64,000 nt of DNA from Tupaia tana. Lineage: Eukaryota > Chordata > Mammalia > Scandentia > Tupaiidae. A program made the translations under genes and the position numbers. The DNA lies in contig JAKSZU010000008.1 of NCBI GenBank assembly GCA_026018925.1, positions 60,000,027 through 60,064,026 of the forward strand, written 5' to 3'. Positions 42,381 to 53,047 of this stretch are shown here, piece after piece (position 1 is the first letter of the stretch; each line of letters opens with the position of its first letter). Under the pieces are notes generated by a model. It was not told the DNA's origin. It saw nothing but the letters and a program-made list of their open reading frames with translations, and did no database searches.

Positions 42381-43859
42381 CAAATTGAACCTTCATGGAA
42401 AGATGGTGCTAAAATCAAATACTTCTGCTCTGCAAATAAGTCTCTCTAGCTATGCCCCTTTCTCAAAACACCATCAACTCCATGATGGGTATCATAGAAG
42501 TTTCTTTATTTATTTGTTTAAGTGGCTCTCTATCTCAGAGGTACCTTGAATATGAGCAGAGCCATGAGTTGTTATAATAACTTCTAGTGCTTTGAATAAT
42601 AGGATTGGGGAATTATTTTGAAAGCAAACATAAGAAAATATAATGTCTAAATGTGACCTTGTCAACTGAATTAACTTCTAGAAGATTCCACTTTAAAATG
42701 ATACGTCTAGCATTATCATTTTACTGCTGAAAACTGGGAAGCTTTCCAAATTGTAACTTACAAAGTTATTGTAATTCCAAATGAGAAAAATGTCTTTTGA
42801 GGTACTGTAATAGATGGCTCTGTAATATCCAATGCAAATAGCCCATGTTGTAATTGGGAATTGTACATAAGAAATTATCATAAATTGGGCATTTTGGAGG
42901 ACTTTTAAGTATGTACAGTTTGTGAGTTCCACCTTCTCTGGATTACCTACCATTAAGGGTTTTTCTTTTTTATCAGACAAGTTATTTATACGTTTTCCCT
43001 CCTCACTCACTGACCCTTCCTATCATTAACATGTAAGAGGTGTAGAAGTTTGTCACAAAATTAATTCTGCATTCAAAGGAAGAAGCAATATTTCTAAGAA
43101 AAGCATTGGGCTTCTCTTGTGTTCCTTTTGTTAGTTCCCCTTTGATTTTCCATATTTTATTGTGGAGGCTGCATGACCACAGGACCTATCTAATCAGTTG
43201 TTAGTCACATGTAATAGGACCGCTAGCAAACTTGCTAAAAAATACTACCCTTTTTTCTTCATCAATTGCCCATGTCAGTAATACGGAATTATCTTTAAAA
43301 TTATAATCAGATTGAGTACTTTATTTTAACCAGTCTTGTGCATTTCCATCCTGCACTTACTTTCATTGCCTGTGTTTTAGAAATGGCCTTTATGCCTCCC
43401 GGTCTCAACATAGAGCAAAAAAGACCATCTGGACACTCCATATGAGGAAATCAGACATCTCTTGGTTAAATCATGCCCAAAAGGACAATTTCTTTTCAGA
43501 TAAGCTGCTGTGTACTAAGTCTGATAACTAACAAAATTACAATATGGTAATTTTAACTGGAAATTGTCCACTTTTATCCTCAGGTTTTCTCTTTTAGACC
43601 ATTGGTAAGCACGCTGTGAGTTCCTCTCCTGTGCTTGAGTACTCAAAGCAACCCCAGGTTGTGACAGTCTAGCTACAGCAGCTGGGAAATGTCTGAACAG
43701 CAGAGTGTGTTGTGTCGTTGGCCCAAGGAGCATAATGCCATAGAGTAGAAGCACATGATTGTATAATGACATAATTTGATTTCTCTCTCATTTCTAGACA
43801 CATTACAAAGTATTCAAGGCAGTGAAATGAAGTGTAAAAAGAAAGTAGTGAGTTTTGAG
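42381..43859. other. unique AT-rich sequence, SINE-free
   Basis: 1.5 kb without recognised repeats. Antisense frames at 42693-43010 and 43515-43863 have no domain signature. Confidence 0.5.
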
Positions 43860-43990
43860 TCATACCACTGCCACTTGTTAGCCCATGTGACCTTCTGCAA
43901 AATCAGTAACTCTTTCTGACCTCCAGCACTCTTATCTGTAAAGTGGGACATCTGTTCTCATTTGATTCCCAAATAGGAACATGTATACCA
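43860..43990 (+). mobile_element. MIR fragment
   Basis: 'ccactgccacttgttagccc', 'atgtgaccttctgcaaaatc', 'agtaactctttctgacctcc', 'agcactcttatctgtaaagtgggacatctg' follow a sense MIR core. Confidence 0.85.
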
Positions 43991-44059
43991 GAGGAGCTAG
44001 TGGATGGTCTGCTCTCTATGTGCTGCCTGCAAATTCAGTAGGTTTCAATTGCTTTTAGT

Positions 44060-44292
44060 TTACTTACTTTTATTCATGATAGAGAGCACATGTGTGCACA
44101 TTAGAGTGAAAGAGATGCAGCCTTGATGGAGTCTCCTTACACCATGATCCCCTTCCTATAGCCGTCCAGCTCAGCAGATTCCTGGGCATGCATGTTTACA
44201 GTTTATCTGGAAATCCAACCCGTGGTCAGTCCTGTGGCCTCCAGCACTGCAGCTCAGTTTGCCACCAACTGTCCCATCAGGCTGGGCCTATG
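44060..44292 (-). mobile_element. SINE-D copy
   Basis: 'actttatttcatga'-like tail, 'agagagcacatgtgtgcaca', 'agattcctgggcatgcatg', 'gtcctgtggcctccagcactgcagctcag', 'gtcccatcaggctgggcc'. Confidence 0.7.
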
Positions 44293-44737
44293 CTTCAATT
44301 TTAATTAATGCCATCATTAAAAAAATCACTTTTTAAAACACCGAGCATTCTAGATTCTGTTTATAAGCAGGATGATTTGGCAAAATTGGTCCTCTATTCC
44401 CACGTGGTGGCAAAAGGCTGTGAAGTAGCCCCCTTACCATTTAGTCGTGATCTTCACTACGTTCCCTTCAGTCCCCATCTGGCCTGATCTGCACATGTAT
44501 GTTTCCTGTCTAGTCCCTGGAAGCATTTGAGTTTGTTGCCTGTGTTGTTTTTAAAAATACTTTTTGACTTAGCTGCAATGTTCTTAACAAAAACACTCAA
44601 TGGAGCCTGAATTCCAGCTTTTAATTTTCCTAAAGTTGAGTAAAATGCAATGAAATTTGGGTTACAGTGGATACCCTGTGTAATAAATGTCCATAAAAAT
44701 AATCACACAATGGAATTATAGGAATTACCAACAATAA
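44293..44737. other. unique sequence
   Basis: Nothing recognised. Confidence 0.5.
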
Positions 44738-45000
44738 GGACCAGCAGATGGTATGGTGGTTAAGGTGCTGGACACCCACATGGCTGACAACGGTTCGAGT
44801 CCCAGACTTGGCAGCTTGAAATTCATGCCAGATATATGTGTGTGCATGTCCAAAATCCCAAGATGAGAATGGAGGAGAAAGGATTTTGGTGTGCCCATCC
44901 CCCTAGGGGGTGATTTCTCACTTTCCCTCTCACTGTCTCTCTGTCTCTCTCCAGCAAGTGTATGCCCCGTGACCAAAAAATGAATAAATAAAAATAAAAG
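44738..45000 (+). mobile_element. SINE-L(a) copy
   Basis: GGACCAGCAGATGGTATGGTGG head with GGTTCGAGTCC, 'gagaatggaggagaaaggat', CCCCCTAGGGGGTGATTTCTC palindrome, and an A-rich end containing AATAAATAAAA. Confidence 0.95.
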
Positions 45001-45059
45001 AACTAAAAATAACAACCAAAACTCAAATATGTAATAGTTGCTTGACTTTAGACTTTCTT

Positions 45060-45324
45060 TTGTTGTTGGTTTTGTTTGTGCTATGAGGCACCTGTGCTTG
45101 CTGGAAAGAAAGACAGAGAGAGAGAGAAAGTGAGAGCAATCCACATGTGAGGATGGTCATACACAATCCCTTCTCTTCCTTTCTCCTCTTGGGATTTTGG
45201 GCACACACACAAATATATACACACACACACGGTCAACATGTTTTCAAGCCACTGAATCCAGGACTCAAAATGAGCATTCAGCCATATGGGATCCAGCCTT
45301 CTTAATCACACCACCTGGCTGACC
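45060..45324 (-). mobile_element. SINE-L(b) copy
   Basis: 'gtgctatgaggcacctgtgc', GA block, 'gagagcaatccacatgtgagg', 'gccatatgggatccagcctt' (b-type head), end 'ctggctgaccc'. Possible TSD agactttcttt / ggacttttcttt. Confidence 0.9.
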
Positions 45325-45999
45325 CATGGACTTTTCTTTTTAAAGAGACTATATGTTGGATACTGCTTCAAGACAATACTTATTAGAGCTTAAGCTGACC
45401 AGTTTTTCCAAAATCAGATGCAGCAACACTGTATAAGGTAAATTGCACAAAATGTGATTTATTATCCTACATTTTGTTACAGGGAAGTCTGTTTAAACTA
45501 TTTTCCTTAAGTTTTTGAGACAAGAAATGGAGATAATGAGAATATTGTAAAACCAACATCTGTCAACAGCTATTTGTGCTAGCTTGAATAAGAACTGAGT
45601 ATCAACCACTGGGGCTCCATCACTTCACTGCTTTCCTCTGACCTTTCTTCAAGTCTGCTCTTTTCTTTTCCAGTATGTTTGGGTCACAAATGACGTTACC
45701 CGTGTTGGGATAGATTGAAAATGCTTACCACGGGGTTTTGCTTATTTTGAGAGTTTAAAGAATGGTAAAATGCAGTGAAACAGAACAAGAAAAGAAACAG
45801 AAAATCAGAAAATGTCTTTCTATTCAAACTGAGTTGTGTTCCCATTCCCTTCCTTTAAGCAACAAGAATAAATTACGGTTTATAGTAATAGCTTATAATT
45901 AATAATATCCTCCACCAAAAAAAGCAGGAAATATTTTTTATACCAGATCCTAATTCTGTATATTGTCACCTGCCTTTCAATTCATCTGTTTACAGAGAC
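45325..45999. other. unique sequence
   Basis: Nothing recognised. Confidence 0.5.
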
Positions 46000-46009
46000 A
46001 GGCATAAAT

Positions 46010-46145
46010 GGAGTGTGTAGTATTACCTTTATTTTATATGCAATAAAAGAAAAACAGAGAGATTAAGTGTGTTTTTCAAGGTCAGTCATATTGTGGAGAA
46101 ACTGGGGCTACCTGTGAGACTGCCTGGGTCTCCAACTCTTTTAAC
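46010..46145 (-). mobile_element. MIR fragment
   Basis: 'aaacagagagattaagtgtg', 'tttttcaaggtcagtcatat', 'gtgagactgcctgggtctcc' follow the inverted MIR. Confidence 0.65.
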
Positions 46146-46532
46146 AAAAAGAATCTCTTAGGTCCTTGATATACTTTAAGGATTTCAGTTATGTTTATGA
46201 AGTGAATTTGAGTCTATGAAATGCTTCATTAAACCAAATAATAACTATGCACTTACAATACAAATAGCAAACCTCATCTTTTCGTTGAATAGTCATACAC
46301 AAATATGCAGAGATAACAGGACAAACAGCAAATAATATAAAATATTTACCACAAATATAACAAAGCTTCAATATTCATATTTATTTATTATAAAAATAAA
46401 TTACATAAATAGGTAAGAAAACTACTAAAAACTTGAATGAAAAACTGTATGAAGGATGTAAAAATATAACTTGTGCATATGAATAAATTCAAATAACTAA
46501 TTAGGTATAGCCAGAGCATTCTTTGGAGTAAT
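46146..46532. other. unique AT-rich sequence
   Basis: Nothing recognised. Confidence 0.5.
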
Positions 46533-46547
46533 CAAAACTCATAAGTT

Positions 46548-46819
46548 GGCACCAGCAGAAAGCATAATGGTTATGTTGCTGAACTCCCACGTAGTTGACC
46601 ATGGTTCGAGTCCCAGACCTGGTGGCTTAAAGAAACTCAGACTTGGTGCATGTGCATGCATGTCCAAAATCCCAAGAGGAAAAGGGATTGTAGCATGGTC
46701 ATCCCCCACTAGGGGATGATTTCTAGCTTTCTGTCTCTCTGTCTCTCTGTCTCTCTCTCTGACAAGCACATATGCCCTATAGCAAAAATCTTTCCCTTAA
46801 AAAAACAAACAAACAAACA
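46548..46819 (+). mobile_element. SINE-L(a) copy
   Basis: 'caccagcagaaagcataatgg', 'gaactcccacgtagttgacc', GGTTCGAGTCC, shortened GA-rich middle, 'ggggatgatttctagctttc', 'gccctatagcaaaaatcttt', A-rich tail with (AAAC)n. TSD aaaactcataagtt at about 46533-46546 and 46819-46832. Confidence 0.95.
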
Positions 46820-46833
46820 AAACTCATAAGTTA

Positions 46834-47344
46834 TCTGTAGTTTCTTACTGTTCTGAAAAGGTCAAATTTATTGGCATGCCACTAAAATTTTTAAAAATTA
46901 TATGACCCCTTGTTAGTTCTCTGGTCATATCTTTCAACACTTCATCTGCTTATATCTCTACCCTTTCTCCTATCGATAGGTCCTCAGATTTCATCGTAAC
47001 ATGCCATCTCTTACCTCACCTCAGTCCCATTCCTTCTTGCCCCTTTATGTACCAGAATATACAGAATGTAAACCAGTTACAAAATGTAAGTCCGTTTCAC
47101 TCAAGTGACCTCATTTTTTGTAGCAAAACTTTACAGAGAAGCATGCCGTCCCTACTTGCAAGGGAAACTGGGGAATGTAATCAGGCTGTGTGCCCTAAGG
47201 GAGAAGTACAGCTGGTTTGGAGAGAACTAACCATTCCTTGTCATGGGATTCTTTAACTCCCATTCCAGATGAGTACTGTACAGGCTGAATGTTCCCTTGG
47301 GTATGACTCAAAATACAGTTCAATTCAATCAACCTGAGTACTGT
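46834..47344. other. unique sequence
   Basis: No repeat recognised. A 69-codon frame at 47047-47256 is unsupported. Confidence 0.5.
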
Positions 47345-47622
47345 CATATTTTATTTGGCCTGGGTGGTTTATGAACAACTGATGTATATAAAATTCTCAC
47401 AGTTCTGGAGGCTGTGAAGTCCAACATCAAGGCAGGTCAGTTTCTGATGAAGGCTCACTTCCTCACATTTTCTCTTTATATCGTCACATGGTGGGAGGGG
47501 AAAACAAGCTCTTTTGGGCCTCTTTTGTAAGAGCATTAATCTCACCGCTGAGGAATCTGCCCGCGTGACCTAATCACCTCCCCAAAGCCGCACCTTTTAA
47601 TACCATCACTCGGACTTAGCCT
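47345..47622 (-). mobile_element. MLT1/MST-like (MaLR) LTR fragment
   Basis: 'ctgggtggtttatgaacaac', 'ttctcacagttctggaggct', 'gtgaagtccaacatcaaggc', 'tcacatggtgggaggggaaa', 'ctaatcacctccccaaagcc' follow an inverted MaLR LTR. Only LTR sequence, no internal genes. Confidence 0.8.
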
Positions 47623-47639
47623 TTCTTTCTCTCTCTCTT

Positions 47640-48220
47640 TCTTCACATTTCTATATAAATTTTATTACTTGTGAGTGACATAATAATTGTACATATTTAT
47701 AGGCACAGTGTAGCTTTTTTTGGTGTATGAACCCAATAGCTATGATCAAATTAGGATAATTTACATAGTTGTCACCTCAAACTTTTGTTGTTACTATGTA
47801 CTAGAAACATTTAAATTCTTCTCTCCTGGCTATTTTAAAATAGAACATAAATTATTACTAACTGTAATCATCCTACTGTGCTATAGAACATTAGAAGTTA
47901 TTCCTCCTGGGACCAGCAGGTAGTGTGGTGGTTAAAGTGCTGGACACACCAACATGGCCGACCATGGTTCAAGTCCCCGACCTGGTGGCTTGCTTTTTCA
48001 CTTTCCTTCTCTCTCTGTGTCTCTCTCTGGTCAAATTAAAAAATAAGTGGATAAATAAATAAAAATAAATAAATAATTTTTAAAAAAAGAAGTTATTTTT
48101 CCTAACTACTTACAATTTTATGTCTATTAGCAAATATCGTCCTAGTCCCCTTATCCACTAGCCTTCCCAACCTCTGATAACCACTGTTCTCTATGAGATC
48201 AATTTAAAAAAAAAATCACA
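47640..48220. mobile_element. L1 3'-UTR-like fragment split by a SINE-S
   Basis: 47640-47907 ('gtacatatttataggcacag', 'atgatcaaattaggataatt', 'gtcacctcaaacttttgttg', 'cctactgtgctatagaacattag') and 48088-48220 ('cccttatccactagccttccc', 'tctgataaccactgttctc') are consecutive pieces of an L1M/L1MA-type 3' UTR, separated by the SINE-S at 47908-48087. Confidence 0.75.
47908..48087 (+). mobile_element. SINE-S copy inside an L1 3' end
   Basis: GGGACCAGCAGGTAGTGTGGTGG head, CT tract, 'ggtcaaattaaaaaataag', (AATA)n, 'aataatttttaaaa'. TSD agaagttattcctcct (47892-47907) / agaagttatttttcct (48088-48103). Confidence 0.95.
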
Positions 48221-48221
48221 A

Positions 48222-48384
48222 GCTTTTTTAATTAATTTATTTATTGTATTGTATTGAAGTTTATTAGAGAGAAATAGAGAGATGGAAGGAAAGTGGGAAA
48301 GCAAGCTACCAGATTCAGGACTTAAACCATGGTCAGCCATGTGGGAGTCCAGCCGCGTTAACCACCACACCATCTGCCAGCCCC
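48222..48384 (-). mobile_element. SINE-S copy, stacked with the next SINE
   Basis: 'ttaattaatttatttattgt', GA block, 'agcaagctaccagattcagg', head complement ending 'catctgccagccccc'. The next element's poly-T begins directly after its head. Confidence 0.92.
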
Positions 48385-48385
48385 C

Positions 48386-48650
48386 AATTTTTTTTTTTTT
48401 TTTTTTGAGAGGTTTTTGCTATAGGGCGCGTGTGCTCGCCAGAAAGACAGAGTGAGACAGAGAGATAGAAAGCAAGAAATTACCCCCCAGGGGGGATGGC
48501 CACGCCATAGTCCCTTCTCCTCCATTCTCCTCTCGGGATCTTGGGCATGCACGCACACGCGCCTGGCATGAGTTTAAGCCACCGGACCCGGGACTCGAAC
48601 TGCAGTCTACTACATGGGAGTCCAGCAACATAGCCATTACTGCTGGTCCC
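48386..48650 (-). mobile_element. SINE-L(a), young copy
   Basis: Poly-T, 'gagaggtttttgctatagggcgcg', CCCCCCAGGGGGGATGG palindrome, 'cacacgcgcctggcatgag'. The head complement lacks a few nucleotides before 'ctgctggtccc'. Confidence 0.95.
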
Positions 48651-48896
48651 CCCATTAAATGTTGAATGAATGAATAAGTACGTTCCAAAGAACAGAAACC
48701 ACCTGGAGGTATCATAATAAGCCAAGGAATACACCATAACACATTATATAAAACTTTCAGGTAAAGAAATCATTGATGAACTGATTCTTCTTCTTTGCAA
48801 GGTGTATTACAAGTGCACCAGATATAAATGTGTCAGGCCATATTACTAACCAGATCTGAGAATGTCTACACGGTACTGAATACAGAAACTACTTTA

Positions 48897-49171
48897 GGGA
48901 CCAGCTCCAGAATGCAGTAGTGAAGGGAGCCAGATTCCACCCTGTCAATTTCAGTTTGAATCTTAGCCCTGGTAACTTGAAAAAACATGTCAGACGCATA
49001 TGCATGTGTGCCCAAAATCCTGACAGGAAGGAGGAATGTAGGAAAAAGATGAAAGCATCGCAGCATGGCCATACACCATTTGTGGGGATGGGGGAATTCC
49101 CCCTCTGCACACCCTCTTTCTCTCTGGCAAGTACACATGCCCTCTGGTAATAAATAATAATAATAATAATA
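48897..49171 (+). mobile_element. SINE-L, diverged head variant
   Basis: GGGACCAGCTCCAGAATGC start, 'gtgaagggagccagattccacc' (as in the copy at 15111), 'catgtgtgcccaaaatcctgacagg', 'gggggaattccccctctgc' in place of the usual palindrome, 'gccctctggtaataaataat'. TSD atacagaaactactttag / atacagaatgacttta. Confidence 0.88.
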
Positions 49172-49644
49172 AATACAGAATGACTTTACTTAGTTATTAC
49201 TGAGTTTATATACACCTCTACTTTGTTTCACGAGGAAGTTGAGAGAGTGGTATGGAATGCCATATCACAGATTTAACTTTGCTGTGAAAGGATAGCAATG
49301 TAAAAACTTTTAAAAGTAAAAGAATTGGGGTGATAAAACATTGCATTAATTTTCACCTTGATAGAATAGTTTTCACTGGGTAGGATATTTTGGATATAGC
49401 AGCACACACAGTTTTGCAAAGCCACAGTACTGGGGATGAGGGAAATGTGGCAGAGAGCCAAAAGAAAGTACTGCAATTTGGTTGAAATTAATAGGCAACT
49501 GTTAGGTCATCTCTGAGCTCGCACTTCACTATGTCAAAAGTTTTGGATGGGTTAAAACCAAAGCTAATTCCAAATAAAATGTGGCAAGTTGAATTTTGGA
49601 TATGGTTAAAATAATATGTTAATAACTAAATCAGGATTGTGACT
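49172..49644. other. unique sequence
   Basis: Nothing recognised. Confidence 0.5.
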
Positions 49645-49897
49645 TTTATTTTGAGAGAGAAATTTTTGCTATAGGGTGTGTGCACTCACAAAAGAGACAG
49701 AGACAGGGAGACAAAAAGCAAGAACTCACCCTCCAACCCAGGGGGGACGACCATGATGCAGTCCCTTCTCCTCTACTCTCCTCCTGGGATTCTGGGCACA
49801 CATGCACACGTGCCCAATGTGAGTTTCAAGATGCTGTGTCTGAACTCAAACTGTGATCAGGCACATGGGAGCCCAGCAACAAGCCACCTACTGGCCT
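49645..49897 (-). mobile_element. SINE-L(a) copy
   Basis: 'gagaaatttttgctatagggtg', GA block, 'cccaggggggacgaccatg', 'gggcacacatgcacacgtgcc', head complement ending 'cacctactggcct'. Confidence 0.92.
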
Positions 49898-50235
49898 GGG
49901 AATGTGCTTTTTACAATTAGAAGAGTGGAGAGTGCTCACATGGTGCGTACTAACTCTTTTCAGTGAGCAGTTTCCTCATCTGTAAATGGGGTTAATAAAA
50001 CTGATCTTACAAGGAAAATATATATGGTCTACCTTAGCAAGGCCCAATCTATACTATCAAATCTTAATCCTGTTTCAGAAATTCCCTATGATGCTTTCCA
50101 ACGTAAGGAACTTATCTGCTTGGATAAGTGTAGCACTGATGCAACTGGACCCACATAAAAAGCTGATAAGTTTATGTCCTGGCACCTCTCTGTGCACACT
50201 AGGAACACTGGGCCTCCATGCACATACCTATCTAT
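49898..50235. other. unique sequence with a MIR scrap
   Basis: 'gtttcctcatctgtaaatggggttaataaaactgatcttac' (49970-50012) is the conserved MIR core on the plus strand. The rest is unassigned. Confidence 0.5.
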
Positions 50236-50345
50236 GACTTGGGCTGGTGGAGACTGGGGTGGACTATGGTGGACTACAACATGAATACCCTGTTGGAGGT
50301 ACCTGCCTCACTATTTCTCTCTCACTTTCTCTCTCTTTCACACAC
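50236..50345 (+). mobile_element. possible degenerate SINE-S
   Basis: 'ttgggctggtggagactggg' leads into 'ctgcctcactatttctctct', 'ctcactttctctctctttcac', resembling the 3' half of SINE-S. The head is barely readable. It borders the polypurine tract. Confidence 0.4.
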
Positions 50346-50448
50346 AGAAGAAAGGAAGAGAGACACGAGGGGGAAGAAACAAAAAAGGAAGGAAGGAAAG
50401 AAGGAAGGACAGAAGGGAGGGAAGACAGAGAGGGAAAGAAAGAAAGAT

Positions 50449-50487
<39 letters not shown>

Positions 50488-50492
50488 AAAAG

Positions 50493-50523
<31 letters not shown>

Positions 50524-50678
50524 AAGAAAGAGGAAAAGGAGAGAGAAAGAAGGAAGGAAGGAAGGAAGGAAGGAAGGAAGGAAGGAAGGAAGGAAGGAAG
50601 GAAGGAAGAGAAGGAAGGAAGAAAGAAAGAAGAAAAGGAAAAAGAAGAGAAAAGAAAGAGACAGGAAGAAAAAGGAAG
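50346..50678. repeat. 333-bp polypurine tract, (GAAA)n and (GGAA)n
   Basis: Only a handful of pyrimidines in about 333 bp. Central (AAAG)n at about 50440-50515 and (GGAA)n at about 50552-50607, with mixed units around them. Frames of 133-179 codons on both strands here are artefacts of the repeat. Such mirror-like purine tracts can form triplex DNA. Confidence 0.96.
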
Positions 50679-50695
50679 CTTTTAAAATTATTTTG

Positions 50696-50864
50696 AGGCC
50701 AGCCAGTAGTGTGATAGTTAAGGCAGCTGGATCCCACATGGATGACTGCGTGGCTTGTGTCCTGGAACCAGCAGCTTGAGAAACATGCCTGGTGGATGTG
50801 CATGCATGCCCAAAATCTCTAGAGAAGAGAAGAGATCGCAGCCTGGCTATCCTCTATGGAGGGT

Positions 50865-50896
<32 letters not shown>

Positions 50897-50955
50897 CCCC
50901 CCCCCCCTCTGATGAGCACATAAGCCCTATAGCTAAATTTTTTTTTTAAATCTTA
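50696..50955 (+). mobile_element. SINE-L(b) copy
   Basis: 'ggccagccagtagtgtgata', 'ggcagctggatcccacatgg' (b-type head), 'gcatgcatgcccaaaatctc', 'tatggagggtgctttctctc' (b-type body), (CT)n with a C-run, 'gccctatagctaaattt'. Confidence 0.9.
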
Positions 50956-51127
50956 AAAATTACTATCATTCACACTGTTGTTTCTATAATACATGTAAAC
51001 ATAGAGGGAAAAATAATTTCATTATTAAGCTACTGTCTTGAGTATGTTTTCTGAATAGTTTGTGCTCTGTCTTCAAAAATCAGCAACAATATACATTTCA
51101 CTGAATGGAAAGTGGTGTTAACTGCAG

Positions 51128-51312
51128 GTGCTGTCCATTCGAGCTCTCTGTGACAATGGAAATGTTCTATTCTGCACTGTCCAGTATGTTTGCCACTAAC
51201 CAGGTGTGGTTGCTGAGCCCTGGGCATATGGCTAATAGATTAAGGAACTGAGTTTAAAATTTTAATTAATTTATATTGATTATCCCCAGGTGGCTAATGG
51301 GTAGCATACTAG
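51128..51312. mobile_element. hAT-type MITE (ctgtccaat-family)
   Basis: 'gtgctgtccattcgagctct', 'ctgtgacaatggaaatgttc', 'tattctgcactgtccagtatg', 'attaaggaactgagtttaaaattttaattaattta', 'ccaggtggctaatggg' match a common nonautonomous placental hAT repeat. Family name not asserted. Confidence 0.7.
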
Positions 51313-51461
51313 CACAAAATTCCACAAATCTTTTCATTATACGAATAGATAAAAATTTTCAAAATAAAAAAAGAAAAGTCAGATAACAAGTACCATGCAG
51401 AGAAATAAAGCCATGGGGAGGATTGGGAACTATCTGTCCTTAATGAAACTTTTAAAAATTG

Positions 51462-51598
51462 AGACTGGCAGGCAGTGTAGTAGTTAAGGTACTGGATTCC
51501 CACATGGGTGACCACAGTTTGAGTCCTGAACTTGGCGGCTTGCTTTCTCATTTTCCCTCTCTGTCTCTGTCTGTCTCAAAAATAAATAATTCTTTGAA
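51462..51598 (+). mobile_element. SINE-S copy, shortened
   Basis: 'gactggcaggcagtgtagtagttaagg' head, 'ggcggcttgctttctcattttccctctctgtctc', abbreviated tail 'aaaataaataattctttgaaga'. Confidence 0.93.
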
Positions 51599-52219
51599 GA
51601 AGTAATTTAAAGTCCTGATTTATGGAAGATCTATAATCTGCTTACTTATGTTTCATTTCAATCATATATTATTTTCTACCCAGAAAACTGGAGAATTTTT
51701 TCTCTTTTTATCACAAGTGATATTTTTGAGATGATTTTTTTGAGGAACAAATTTGACTTTTTCCAAGATTGTACTGGTATCTCTATTTTTGTTTAGTCAG
51801 TATTGTGGCAAATTTTCTGTCAGGTCTTGAAAGCAACTAGAAAGGCAAATTGCAACTATTGCATTCCACTTTTGAGAAGTTGGTATACAGTTTAGCTAAA
51901 GCAAGATACAAAAACATGCCTTTATCATCACCAGACTGGCATGCACTTGATATATTTCTGGAACAGTGTTGAGAAGTAAAAGATATTTCATTCTGGAAAC
52001 ATAAAGACTCAATACTGTATAAAAGTAGGCAAAAGCAAATTTGTACTCAGTGAACTCATTATACTTGAGATAATGCAGAGAATTCTAATATTTTAAGAGA
52101 AAAATAGACCTTCCAGGCAGCTTTATGACACTACATAATTTTCTAAGCATTAATGTAGACAATAACCTAGTTTTGATTGGGAGCTATGTGAAACTAGACT
52201 GGGTCAATTGGGAAATGGA
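51599..52219. other. unique AT-rich sequence
   Basis: Nothing recognised. Confidence 0.5.
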
Positions 52220-52400
52220 GACCATCATAATGATCATAATATTAACAAATGCCTTAAAATTTATCGAGTTTCCCTAGTTCTCTACTAAGGTACTCAAAGC
52301 ACTTCACATATTTGATCTAATTTTTCTTCTCAACATTCTTTTAAAATAGGTAGGGGCAACAGTAATTTAAGATTGAAAGTGTCAGTTTACCGTTATTTAG
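52220..52400 (-). mobile_element. MIR fragment
   Basis: 'ttaacaaatgccttaaaatt', 'actcaaagcacttcacatat', 'ttgatctaatttttcttctc', 'aaaataggtaggggcaacag' follow an inverted MIR. Confidence 0.75.
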
Positions 52401-52636
52401 AAGACACATAAAACTTAAATCTATTTCTTTATTTTTGGTTACAGCATAATTTCCACTCTGCTTTCCATCAGATGAACACTGAATTTCCATCATTTTAATA
52501 CTGAGCTCTAGTAGCATTTCTTTGGAACCAGGTTTTGGAAGGCTACATTTTGTAAAATTTTGTTATGACGGAAGGGCACCTGTCGCCCCAGTTCAAGTTT
52601 GGGGCATTAGAGTATGAAAAATAAGTGCTTATTTGT

Positions 52637-52838
52637 GACCAGCAGGTGGTGTGGTGGTTAAGGCACTGGACTACCACATGGCTAACAAGGGTTGAAGTCT
52701 CAGACCTGTCTGCTTGAAACTTATGCTGGGCACACGGACCGCATGGTCATCCTCTCTGGTGGGTGCTATCTTACCTTCCATCTCTCCATCTCTCTCTGGC
52801 CAGTGCATGCGCCCTATGGTAAAATCCTTTAAGAGAGA
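52637..52838 (+). mobile_element. SINE-L(b) with internal deletion
   Basis: GACCAGCAGGTGGTGTGGTGG head, then 'gctgggcacacggaccgcatggtcatcc' shows the 'aggagaatggaggagaaggg' block is missing. The rest is 'ggtgggtgctatcttacc' and 'gcgccctatggtaaaatcc'. Confidence 0.92.
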
Positions 52839-52853
52839 GATAGAGATAGAGAT

Positions 52854-52889
<36 letters not shown>
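52836..52889. repeat. (GATA)n/(GA)n microsatellite at a SINE tail
   Basis: GATAGA units followed by about 14 GA units, growing from the tail of the preceding SINE. Confidence 0.93.
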
Positions 52890-52890
<1 letters not shown>

Positions 52891-52933
52891 TTCTTATTTC
52901 TTCCAAGTTAACATATATTTGATACAAATATGA

Positions 52934-53047
52934 GGGACTTTCAAAAAGTTCATATAAAGTGTATTATGTAAAAACCATAGATTTCAAAACTGTATAAAAA
53001 TAAATTCACACTTTAACTTTTGCTTTAATGAACTTTTTAAAGTTCCT
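52934..53047 (+). mobile_element. tcaaaaagttc-type MITE, complete
   Basis: Ends ggactttcaaaaagttca / tgaactttttaaagttcc form imperfect terminal inverted repeats. Its left 75 bp (52941-53015) are nearly identical to 54044-54118. Confidence 0.85.

Noticed and set aside
47345-47622. Retroviral coding genes near the LTR pieces
   Set aside because: Only solo MaLR-type LTR sequence is visible here, at 8838-9707 and at 53530-53958. No gag, pol or env remnants were recognised.
50218-50803. Longest open frames of the window (133-179 codons on both strands)
   Set aside because: They read through the polypurine tract and give only K/E/R or S/F/L/P low-complexity sequence.
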